From: Clavelina lepadiformis
Lineage: Eukaryota > Chordata > Ascidiacea > Aplousobranchia > Clavelinidae
Assembly: GCF_947623445.1 (NCBI RefSeq)
Contig: NC_135243.1
Location: 6,078,501-6,142,500, forward strand
DNA length: 64,000 nt
Direction: 5' to 3'
The translations under genes and the position numbers were made by a program. Below are positions 24,418-36,296 of the stretch, piece by piece (positions within the stretch are counted from its first letter, which is position 1; each line of letters begins with the position of its first letter). The notes beneath the pieces were generated by a model, which saw nothing but the letters and a program-made list of their open reading frames with translations, searched no databases and was not told the DNA's origin.

Positions 24418-25475
24418 ATTTATGTCAACAGTAGACAGGGATAAACCACGTCCAGATGATGGAGCTCTCTTCTGTCTTTCGATAGATCAAATTGTTTCCA
24501 CGAAAATCAGTCAAGTGAACATTTCGAATGGAATCTCGTGGTCACCTGACAATCAAACCATGTATCACTGCGATTCGTGGAAAGTGAGGTTTTACTTTGT
24601 GTCAACGTTCAAAGTTTTTCGTCAGTTGTCAAAAATAGAGGCAAAATGAAACATAGACAAAATACAACATTTCCACTGGGCTAATAAAAATATAACATCA
24701 CTCTATTTCAATTGCTCTCAATAAAGCAGAAATATACGTTTCTGAAATTGCAGTCGTAAAGCACATTTTTTTGAAAAACACATCATTCAATATTTACCAA
24801 AGTAATTCTGTACAAAGCTATTTTGAGGTTTTATCTTTGACGTGTTCTTTGCAATCACAGTATCTTGTCTCTGTCTAGCTTACCATAAACGCATTCGACT
24901 ACGATATCAACACCGGTGATATCAGTATAGTGGAAGAGAAGTTGTAAAGTTTGATAAGAATGCAGATAGCATTCTAGATGGACATACCATGGATGGAAAT
25001 TCAGGGGTCTCTATGTTCTTAGCAGGGCAAATAATCAAAGTTGATCCAAGAACAGGTTTGAAAAAATAACTTAAAGGGACGCCAAACAAAATACGTAATT
25101 GTTATTAATTCAAGTTATAATTTCACACATTCATATTCATATAATTTCACACGTTGTACTTAAAAAATACAACTTTTTTTATATTTAACATACTTTTATA
25201 AGAAAATTGTTTGCCGCAACCAAAACTAAGCCTTTGGCGCACATTACAGTTTGCTTTCAAAAGTGTGTTTATGCACCTTAATTGCCCCATGAATCCTGCA
25301 GTTGCCAACAAAATTAATGCATTATTCGAATACTAATATTGAAAAAACAAATAAATACTGGTTTATCCATTCAAATATCTTTTACATTTTCCCTACTTTT
25401 TGTCCACAGGTTACTGAGCTGGGCAAAAAGGGTCTACCAGCAAATGTGTACGAAGGACGATACGACACAAACTGA
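24418..25475 (+). pseudogene. Partial duplicate of regucalcin (exons 3, 4 and 6 only)
   Basis: Three blocks match the upstream gene: 24418-24583 (exon 3, with DDGALFCLS and NISNGISWSPD), 24889-25055 (exon 4) and 25410-25475 (exon 6, with VTELGKKGLPANVYEG). Counterparts of exons 1, 2 and 5 were not found, so the lactonase propeller would be incomplete. Exon 4 also has two extra bases after IVEE that create an early stop (near 24943-24948), and it has lost several codons around the DGHTVDVDG segment, including the metal-site Asp. Introns are kept, so the copy arose by DNA duplication rather than through mRNA. Exon 3 here keeps the frame with the acceptor equivalent to the one that fails in the parent gene. 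Confidence 0.8.
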
Positions 25476-27487
25476 ATCCTGTAGCTTCTGTCCTTCATCT
25501 ACATTCGTTACAAAATAACCAAAATTGCCTAACTTCACAAAATAATGTCACTGTAATGACTGCAGTTAATCAATTTTTTTTTTCAAAATATCACACAACA
25601 TTATTTTAATAATTCATAAATTAAACTTCATTCTTAGGCTATCATGACACTGGGTATTTGTTTTATTGTAATTGCAAGGAATGTTTTAATCTATTACAGT
25701 TAATGTAGGCTATATAAGCTTACATATTTTTAAGTCGTTCAAGTCCATTTATTGTGTAATTTTTCAATCCGCTTAGTGCTCGCAGTTTGTTTATATTGCT
25801 GGCATTTCTAATTTCTATAGTATATGTTTATTCTCCATTCTATAGTACGCTACTTGTTGTTCTAAGTTATAGTATGTCCAGTTTCATAAGCTACCTGTAA
25901 CTTATATCTGTTAGAACTTGGCCACTTGCATAGTTTCCCGTCAGTTTACAGTTGGAATTCTCAACAGCTTACACTTTAGGTCAAACTCAAAAATTAGATC
26001 ACGTAGAAAATTAGATTATGTGGCAAAAGTTAAACAACTTTTGCCACGTAATGCATGCCTTTTTGAGTCCTCAGTGAAATTGGAAAGAATTGCAATGTCA
26101 ATAAGATGTAGGCTACATAGACAAGTGTTGACAAGTTGAGGGCGAGTAGATGTGTGGATTTATTTGTTTAATACCCTGTGCAGAGCAGTCTCTAGTTCAT
26201 TCACAAACTTGCTTTAACTTCAACATGCATAATATTCCAAGGTTTCCAAAATAAAAGCATTCATTTAAATCCTAAACAAACCGTACTTGAGAGTAGGCAT
26301 AAGCTCAGTCTTGTCCTCACACACATCTGAGCAAAAACTGTTGGACTGGGGCCCGAGTAAAGGAGTTTCCATGCATGAACCAGCTGAACAATTTCAAAGG
26401 TACGTCGCTTTGTCGAAGAAATGCGTACGATATCCAAGTAATAACGCTTAGCTTCTTCAACTAGGTAATAATTGCTCTTTTCTTGGCAAAGAAAGAACAA
26501 TCCTACAAGGAAATCCAACTGTTAACCGTTGACAATTATTTTCTGACCAAATAGGTATAAGATCATGAAAAGTATCATTATCGGTAACTTTTGCTGCGCT
26601 GTCTCCGGTCATCGCCCCAAACGCATTTTTAGATTACGGGCGTAATCATTGTCATGCTTTCCAGCACATGTAGGCTAGTAATAGTGGTCGGTAATATTTC
26701 CACATAATTTTGTTTAAAAACAGCAGCTAAAAAGGATCAAGGGAAAAATCGGAAAAGTATTTTATTTCAAAGTAGAAAACTAACGACGCAACTTTACTTT
26801 TTATAGATTTATAAAATTTAGTGAGCAAAAAGCTTTTAAACTATAATGCTAAAAAGATTATGAAAATTTGTTTCAGAAATTTACAACAAATTGCTGAAAA
26901 TTGTTAGTAATCGTCGATTTTGACTTACTTGGCACGTGTGAAGTGTGACGTTTGCGATTCTTTTTTTGTGCCACATCAGAAAACTTCAGGATGTGCTGCA
27001 ACTGTTTTTAGTTAGAATTAAGTTAATTTGTAATTTTTTTATTTCTGATTAATGTTAGTTCTAGCAGATTTCAGGCACATTATTACTTTAATTCCGTTGC
27101 CTTGCATTTTATTTGTTGTTCCCAACAGTCCAATTTGGCGCCATGTCAAATTAAGAGCACCAGGCTAAGCCTAGTGGACGTAACAATAACAACAGGTAAG
27201 TGGTAACCAAAGAAAAGTACCAAACATCACCACTTTACCAGATACTAGCCACGAAAGCGGTGGTTGTAGGGGTTTCTTTACTTTTGCACTTCCATAATAG
27301 GATCGAGTATTTAGGAATAATTACGTCATAATTTTTATTGTATTACTTCGTAACTCCTTCTCATTCAAGGCTTCAAACCAAGTGCAAAAGTAAAAGAGAT
27401 CCGTTTTTTTGTAGTGAGACAAAAGAAAGAGCTTGTGTACTTGCATTCGTTTTGGCTGATGATCTTTACTGCTTGCTTTGCAATGTT
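25476..27487. other. Intergenic region
   Basis: AT-rich, with no recognised gene. Short frames on both strands (for example 26261-26518 and 25918-26139) resemble nothing known. Confidence 0.5.
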
Positions 27488-27700
27488 ACTAGGCCCATAG
27501 GCGTAGCCAGGGGGTGGGGGCGAAAGGGGCCTCCCCCCCCAAATTTTCAAAGTTTTCATTCCGAAGTTGAGCCTTTTGTTAAAAATATAATAAAATTTGT
27601 ATATGTATTGGTATTGTATCTGTATTGTATGGTTCCCTTGAACTCGTCAAATAAATGCCCGCCCCCAAATTTTTTTTCTGGCTTCGCCACTGACTAGGCC
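27488..27700. mobile_element. hAT-type miniature element with 8-bp target duplication
   Basis: The element body is 27496-27692 (197 bp). Its ends are imperfect inverted repeats (CATAGGCGTAGCCAG and, inverted, CAGTGGCGAAGCCAG; 12 of 15 match), and it is flanked on both sides by ACTAGGCC. The 8-bp duplication and CAGTGG-like ends are typical of hAT transposons. It has no coding capacity, so it depends on a transposase elsewhere. Confidence 0.8.
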
Positions 27701-28715
27701 TGTATAGTTCAGTGTGTATATATATATGTAGCTCAGTCTAGTTTATTATAGTATTATGACACGCAAACAAATGCGATGTTTCTTTATGACTTTGCAAATT
27801 TACATAGGCTAGCGTATGCCCGTTCAGGCGCGGTTGTTAATTGGGTCGTCAGGACATATCAACTTTAAATTTTACGAAGTTAATATTTCAACGTATGTAG
27901 GTCACACAGCCGGTTGCTAAAGATAGGCGGTTAGGAGAATTAGTACCATGCAAAAAGCTAATTTTGGCTATTTAAAGTTTTATTGGAGTTAAATTTTGAT
28001 TAGAAAGTAGGTTCAGATTAGGTTTAGGTTACTATCTTATAACACTTAACTTAACAAGAAACTGAAAAATAGCTTTGATCATAATAGCTTGTGTGCAGCT
28101 GCCACAATTTTCACCTTAACATGCAAAGATGCAAATTTTGGCATGATGGTGTGCACTGAAACGTCAATTCATTGTTTATTTATTCTAATTTGGTATTCAA
28201 ACAACAAACTTTTGATCGTTCATTATAAATTGACGTGAGGATGCAAAAGTTTGCGTTCAAGTTAATGAATCTCGTGCGTGCAACAGGTACAGGGGTGCCG
28301 CAGTTTCCATCGCATTGCATTCACTTGGCATCAACGCAATTGCCACAACGCAGTTAATTTTTGTGCCACTGGCGCATAGATCGTCACTATACATCATCTC
28401 ACACTTTTGGCTGGTAAAACTGTATGAGTTTCATCGTTAATAAGTTTATCACACTCTGGCAGTAACAGTCAGTACAATTGTTAGCCCATGCACGCAATAT
28501 TGCCATGATGCCTTGCGAGCATTGCAGGAAAAATGGAACTAGTGTAATAAATTTATGACACAAAATACAGCATTACTTAATGTAAGTTTTTAAATACAGT
28601 ATATTGGAATATAAAAATTCATGCATTAACTGGTTAATGTGCTGGTTTCACTACAGTCAAAGTTGTTTTTTAGCAGAAATAGCTGTTTTAATTGTAAAAT
28701 AAGAAATACAGATAG
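27701..28715. other. Intergenic region upstream of the NHERF gene
   Basis: No gene recognised. AT-rich, with no clear core promoter that I could assign. Confidence 0.5.
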
Positions 28716-31700
28716 ATGACAATGCCTGCTCATAAGGCTCGTCTGTGCAACGTTGTGAGGGGAGCAAATGGTTACGGTTTCCACTTGCATGGTGAGAAAG
28801 GTAAGGCTGGACAAAGCATTCAAAAAGTTGAGCCTGATAGTCCAGCTGTTGAAGCCGGATTAAAAGCAGGTGACCGGATTATTGAAGTTAATGGTCACAA
28901 TGTTGAGGAAGAGAACCATCAACAGGTATATATATATATATATACATGCTAGATTTTGTTTTGCGGTATTGGGATTAAAGTTTTCATATACTATATATGT
29001 GAGTGTGTAGTCAGTGTGTTATAGTCAGTCGTGGTAATTTTGGGGTGGATGGATGACTTGTGTGTCTTGGCCCTAACACCAGATATTGGTGTTAGGACTT
29101 ACTATTATGTTACTAATAACCACCAGGTTATTAGTATGGTATGGTATCAGAATATTGACCTCAAACTGGAAAGTCTTTGCGCGACTTAAACTAAGCAATG
29201 AATGCTAAAAAAGGCCTGGATTTTTTTTGCTACACCGTCAAGCCAGTGGTTAACATTTCTACTGAACATAAACCTTAGCATATGCAATATGAGGCTTAAA
29301 TAGTTATAATGGTTAGATAGTATGATATATCTAAAACAAGATTGATGTAATGGCGCTGATGGTTAAGCTGAGCAGGGAAAATACAATACCCAGAATATTT
29401 GGTTGTGCTTTTTGATTGTTATTTGTTGCGATCAACAAACACAATTTATGGTAAGTTCATTGGTTGCCAAGAAATAAAGACACCTTTGCGTAAACATGCC
29501 TGCTCTTATTTAGTCAAATTCTATAACAGTCTAGTGAGTCTACGCGACTGAAAACAAATTAGATGTTATATATTTTAGGAGGTTGCACAAATGGTGCAAA
29601 CTTAATTAACAAGTGTTGTTTCTCTAATTGCTAAATACATTAAAATAAAATAAAAGCTTACACTGGAAACATCTCGTAATGTATATATAGCATTTCATGT
29701 ATTCAAACAGAAAACAACCATAGTTAATTCTTCAATGTTGTACAGCAGTTACCGTTTAGTTTAGTATTAAATGTACCAACCTTCTCCAAAGGAACATCAT
29801 GCCATGTCACGTGCGTTTATTACATCTTACTTAGTATCATAAACGATTATTTTCTTATAATAGAAGGTTTTTGAACACATTAATAAATTTAAAATTTCAT
29901 TGCGTTGAATTGTAGGTTGTAGCACGAATTAAAGAACGAAGTGGAGAAACAGATCTTCTAGTAGTTGATGTAGAGGCGGAAAAATATTTTAAGGATAACA
30001 ACATTCCAATCACACAAGAACTCACTGAGAATGGAACTCCTGATGCAGAATCCGATTCAGATAAGACAGATGAGGAGAAACCAGTTAGTAATTAGTTTTT
30101 TTTAAATGATTTTTGTATATTTAATGATGGGATGGCAAATTTTTTGTAAAATGGTTATCATTAATTTAATATTACATTTTAGACTCGTATTTTTAGTATA
30201 TAAATTGTATATATAAATATATCATAGTCTGTACAAATTAATCCAAACTTAATTCATCTATTAGCTATCTGGTTCGTTTGTTACTTTTGTACAGTAAACA
30301 ACCGCTTACAATAAAAAAGAAAATTGGTTGAATTGAAGTTTGAAGACTTATATTTATATTTCTAACAATTTAATGTTGTTATAAACAGGAGGTTGTAGCA
30401 GAAGACAACACTTCTTCCGATTCACGCCGGCCTCGTTCCTGTAATCTTGTTCGAGGAGAATCAGGCTACGGCTTCAATCTTCACAGTGAGAAAGATAAAA
30501 AAGGTCGATTTATCCGATCAGTGGATCCTGATAGTCCTGCTGAAGCTGCGGGATTAAAAGCCGGGGACAGAGTGATAGAGGTCTGTAGATTTGCTGTATA
30601 TGTATATATGCGATTATTTTTTAGCTGCTTAATTGCCAAAGGTGAATCAGCTGTACAATAGCAGGAAACACCCAGTTAACGGAGAAATTGGAGATGTTGC
30701 AATTCTATTAAGGCTCTCTAATGTTTTTCAAATTCCAGAATTGTTTCTTAGTTGCCAGTTGGACTTCTTTGTTCCTGGAATTGCTAATGTGTAGCGACAT
30801 TGCAATATGGCTTTGTGGTTTCTGTGGCTGTAAATCAAACGAGATGACTGTTACACTTACAGTAACAAAATGATTTATTATTAGAGTCACAAAAAGTATC
30901 AAGTTTAATTATGTAAAGACATTTACATAGCAATACAGCAAGAAACTTTAAATGTATCATGCAATATATATTTATCTGTTAATCAACATTCTATGCTAAA
31001 ACTTTGAAGTACATGTCACCTTATACAGAAATACATTTATACATATTTGTTATAAATCTTAAAGTTTACAAAAGTAAAGTATGTACCAGCACATAAGTTT
31101 ATTTTATGGTACTGTTATCATAAAAAGTGTCTTAGTTTCTAAAAAGTTTACAAGGCAGGCAAGCTGTTGGCCTGGTATGTAGACATAGATTTTGGAAATG
31201 AAATCAAAGTGCTCTTAAGTTGATTATAAAACGGCTAAGCAGTATAATGTTTACATAAGTGCTGTAAAATACCAACATTGCTCTCCAGTATCGTAGCTTC
31301 CTGCTTATGTAATGCTGAAAATATGTGCACATAATTTCGTGAAGGTATTTTTATGTTTAGTGATTTAGATCTCAAAAACTTCGCTCCTTGCAAAGATGCA
31401 AATGCATAAATTGTACTTTTTGGTGTTGTAACAACTTTATATGAAGCGATCAAGAATATTATCAGTTATATTCTTGTATACATTATAATATTATACATAA
31501 ATCATCAGATTTGTTATGTTAAATATATATATTTGGCAGTCAAGTTCAAAACTTTAAAATGTCAATCGAAATTTACGAAACAGTAAGAAGCGTTAAATTA
31601 TTCCAAACACAACATAAATGGCAAATTTTGCTGATGAGTTAACAAAATCACTTAATTGTGTGCTTATGCCATTTACTAAGTAATTACAGCATACATAGTG

Positions 31701-33630
31701 GACACATCTATTAAAGAGTGTTTCATTTTGTTGATTTGGACAGCAGTTTACCTTAAATCACATAAATCTTGAATCAAACTGGTTTAAATTGTTATCCCGA
31801 AGCTTACATAATAGGCAGAATGCTGTAAAGTGGGTATGTAATCAAACTTGGTTAATAATTAAAGTCAGGGCATTGGAGAGGTTGTGTGCGTTGGGCTGAA
31901 CATGCTGCTGAACTGCTGGTCTGGTATGTGTTTGTGTAAACACAACTTGTACGTTGCCTTCTGGCAGCTTTCCCCTGTTCTACTAGCTTTGGGCGTGGTT
32001 TTAAATGTGACATGAAAGCCTATTCAACTTCTATTATGGCACGAAACTTACTTCACTTTAGTGGGGAGGAAAATGTCTTTGTTAATGCTGGACTTTTGTG
32101 CTGTCACAAATTTTGAATGGTGGCAAATAACGAGTGCTTTTAAAATAGGCATACCATTACAAAGATTGGCATAGAAAGAAATTTTATCATACGTGTAAGA
32201 TGCCTAAATCTCTTGACAGGTGATGAACTACCCCAAACAGTCTGCTGTATAATTATTATTTATTTTCATTTGAAGGTTCATGCTACATTGCTCACTGATG
32301 TGTTGTAAAGTTCTTGTAAATCATTCATGTTTAGCACTTTATTTAGTAAAATATGCACAACTTAAGAAAGTGGTTAGTCCAGTCTATGTCTAGTACTTAT
32401 AAAGCTATGGCATGCCAATTATTGCCGGCAGACATATCAATGGTACTTAACTCTGTTTTCCGCTTTATTACAAGTAGGCTATAGGACAAAGCTGTTTCTT
32501 CGAGCTTTCTGTATTGTACCATATCATTTGATCTATTATATGTGTATATAATAATGTGACATATATACTTCGTATGGAGAAATTGCCAGCTTTCATTTGG
32601 GTGTTTGCTGTTTGCCAAAGGTTTGTCTTTGTCATAATGACATTTAAGGGTTTTCTGTACAGCCATGTATATTTGGATAGAGCTAAATTTTTAACTAATC
32701 ATATCATATCCACCTTACGTCAATACCTTTTCAATAGACCAGGTTTGTAAGTAAGGCTATCAACTGTGGTTTGTCTTTGATAAGTTAAAACACTTTTTGA
32801 CTTTAAAAAGTTATTTCGCCTTGCATCCTGACAGCTTGGCATACACTCTGAATTTAGAGAACACACAATGTCATGGCAAGGCAGGAATTTCGGGGGGGAT
32901 GACCATTGCAGACTGTCTTATTTTTTATAAACAAGACACTTTTATCACCATATCACTACATATTATTATTGATGCATGTTTGTTGCAGGTCAATGGCACA
33001 AACATGGAATATGACAAGCATAATGAACTCGTCAGTGCTATCAAGCAAGGTGGGGATCAGGTTGACCTATTGGTAGTCGATGAATTGTCCGATCTATTTT
33101 TCCAGTCATGTAAAGTCACCCCTACTGCTGAACATGTCAGTGGATTACTTCCTACACCAGTTGAAGGTAGCTGTTATTTAAATATAAAAATATGCAGAAA
33201 ACTTTCAGAGAGAATGTTTACGTATGTCGTATATGTATTTTATATGTTTTGTCTAATTTACTACTACGGTACCAGTTTGTGATAAATGATGATACATTTT
33301 GCTACTCGTTGGTGTAGCCGAGGCCCAGAATACAAATTAATTTATTATTCCACTAGTTATCACAGTATGTCACCATAGAAGATTTTGTAAAATAAAATGT
33401 TTAATATTGAAACTTTAGAACCAGCAGATACCCCATCGGCGCCCCAGGCTTCAGCTAGTAGCCCCGCTGACGAAACCACACCAAAACCAACAGAAAATAA
33501 TCAACAAGCAAATGGGTTTGACCCATTCGCTGTTGATTTGAATGTCTTGAAAGAAAAGTCCCGCCAGGGCAAGAAAAAGGCGCCATCAAGCAACTGGAAT
33601 AACAGGCAAGCCATCTTCAACAATCTGTAG
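28716..33630 (+). CDS. NHERF1: NHERF-type scaffold protein with two PDZ domains, five exons
   Basis: Exons 28716-28925, 29916-30083, 30389-30580, 32989-33166 and 33419-33630 join in phase to give 319 residues. PDZ1 (about 8-90) carries the ligand-binding GYGF loop at 19-22 and PDZ2 (about 142-220) a second GYGF at 152-155. The C-terminus (about 301-319, [19 protein letters not shown]) matches the ezrin-binding tail of NHERF1/2, which ends in FSNL in vertebrates. The protein is expected to link membrane transporters and receptors to ezrin/radixin/moesin and actin beneath the plasma membrane. A single invertebrate NHERF usually stands for both vertebrate paralogues, so the NHERF1 symbol is approximate. 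Intron 1 holds a TA microsatellite right after the donor and two perfect hairpins. Confidence 0.9.
28926..28944. repeat. TA microsatellite at a splice donor
   Basis: A run of alternating TA begins at the GT donor of NHERF exon 1 (CAG, then GTATATATATA). Confidence 0.8.
29073..29136. repeat. Two adjacent perfect hairpins in NHERF intron 1
   Basis: 29073-29095 has 9-bp arms (CTAACACCA / TGGTGTTAG) around GATAT, and 29111-29136 has 11-bp arms (TACTAATAACC / GGTTATTAGTA) around a 4-base loop. No function is known. Confidence 0.75.
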
Positions 33631-36296
33631 GCTTGTGAGGTTATGCATTTTTCAATTGCTTTTGTAAATCGGAATTCAATGGAAGTGGAACTGAACATTT
33701 TACTTCCATCTTTTACCACAATATCAAATAATTTTGACAAAGGTGGCAACTTTTTATGAAATTTCACTTTAATCTAAAAGTTATTGCTGTTATTGCTCAG
33801 ACAGAATTCCAACCACTTTCGCCTGTACTTTATTTCATCATGTGTTGCGTCACAATCACCCTCCCCATTGTCTATTACTGTAAACCATTTTATAAATTGT
33901 TTGCATGTCTATTTGCAAGGTACGAACGGTTATATTATTTTTGGTGAATGATACAATTGAAGCCAATTATAATCATAGCGAGCACATGGAACGCATATCT
34001 GTGACAAGCCTGAATGTAATTTTATATTGCTGCAGGCAGTGTGAAAAGTTCTTAGATCGTTCAGTAAGTGTATACAAGCGGTATCATGTTACTATTAGTC
34101 ACATCTTAACGTAGCAAGTACTGCGTTGGTGTCTTCCATACCGTTCCGAATATGGTTCAGGACATGCTGTTTATTGCATTTGTTGATGAAGTGTTTGGTG
34201 AGTCATAAACAACGCGTAGTGCCGCTTTTCTGTTTTCATTTCCACGCAACCGGCAAAAGTGCAAACCCTTTATTGCGTCAAACTTATGTCATAAACAATT
34301 TTATTACGCCCCCTAACTGACTTACTTGAAGAATCTCGTTACGTAGCTTGCTGTTGGATTGCTTGTCAAAATCTTGAACACAGTGTTTCTTTAATGAAAT
34401 TCCAAACGTACTAGTGTAATGCTTTTTAACGGCAATATCAAACATTACTGTGCTATAATGTGCATATCCATTGTATTTTTGTACTTTTGAGAAGGAATTA
34501 TAAATAGTATTACTATTATGAACTTATGACATACCATGGTAATATTAAAACAATGAATTTTCTAAAAGCAGAAGGATGACGTATTTGATAAAAATATTGA
34601 ACCAGCTTTAATGTTCATATTGTTACGATATTAAATCTGCTTTTAACGGTTAACAAAATCAAATATATGTTAATACAAAGTAATAAGTGGGCAGATAAAA
34701 CCATGCTACATTTTTTCATTGCCATTAGTGGCATCAGGTATTGATAAATATGTGCGTTTTAATTAACTGTTCAATTGATTGTGCGTCATGATATTGGATC
34801 AATTTATTAGTTTTGTTCATTTCATGTACAATAACTTGGTACTTGATTTAATTATGTTGTTATGCGTTTGTTACGACTTGTTGAATGTCAAAAACACACA
34901 TTTTATTCATCTCATTGATAAAAACTATTTTGGTTCTAACAACTGCAAAATATGTTCAAACGTCTCCATAACTTATTGTTTATTATCTTAAATGCATACT
35001 TATGTGGGCTGGCGACGGATACTGTTTTCACCAATGTGTCCGTTATTGCATATTCTGTAACAATAAACATGTCATTGTAAGCGTTAACTTTGATTTAGAA
35101 GTGCATGCACATATTGATTATTAATTTGTTAATTGTGCCTTGATTAACAGTGTAATTAACGCCAGATTACTGGTAAATGTGTCATTTTCACCGGTATATA
35201 TTTTAAATCAGCGCTTTAGACTTGTATTACGTGCCGCATGAATGTCATTGTTTTTTTGAACAATGATAGGTCATACAGTAGTAAACCGTCATATTGTTAA
35301 GCCGTGACCTTCTTTTCTATGATACATATTTTTTTACTATTTTGGACACAGTGCAAAATGTTTCTGACCAAGTTACATGTAGCCTTCCTCGATATATTTT
35401 CTCATTTACAATAGTACGGTTATTCTTTTTCTATCCTTATGGTGCTACTTCCATTTAGCAATGCTTTGTTTTAATCAATCGTGATTTATATAGACTATTA
35501 CATTTGATAAAGTATTCTTGTGTTAACGTGGAAAACTAATCAACTTCTTCTGGGGGTTATGGTAAGATTTTAGGACTTCCGTTGGTGAATTTTTTTTCCT
35601 ACAGACTTTAGTGTTTCATGTACATAGCGTCAAATCGTAATATCATGTTTCAAGGCTTTGTCCATTTTCAGCGTTGTAACAAACGTACAAATTTCTTGTT
35701 GATTCACCAATAACCCACTGTTAATTTACCACTGTAACTCCCTGTAAATATCTTATAGTAATGTACAGTAATAAAAGATGGTAACACGCAAGATTGATGT
35801 CTTCAAGCAAGACGATAGATTTAGAGTAACCTTCATTATATTCCTAGGGTTTATTGATAAATGTTGCGTCCACTTCGTCGGTTATTCAGCACAACATTAT
35901 TAAGCACGTTCAAATCTCAACAGTGAAGTAGATTAAACATTTAATCTGCCCAGTTTAATTCACTGCAATCTTTTAATTAAACCAGCGCCTGCTTAGTGCA
36001 CAGCGGTCAGTTGTTCATTGACTTAATCTTCCGTTCAACGGCTACAGATATAACTCCAGCCAAGCATAGTAAACTGTTAAGGAATCTGTTTAGAAATTTT
36101 GTTTTTGCAAATACACAACTATGCACAAAATCGAAATAACCTTTTAATAAAACAACTGCAAACGAACACAACGAAAGAAAAGAATATTATAAAGCGACAA
36201 TTACTTGAAATAAACTGGCAGTGGTTTCAAGAAGTGTGGTACAGGTAACAGAAGCGCCATTCAATTGTTGAAACAGCACACGTGTAAAGTTCCAGA
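33631..36296. other. Intergenic region between NHERF and NTHL1 3' ends
   Basis: The two genes converge on this 2.7-kb AT-rich stretch, which should hold both 3' untranslated regions. No further gene was seen. Confidence 0.5.
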
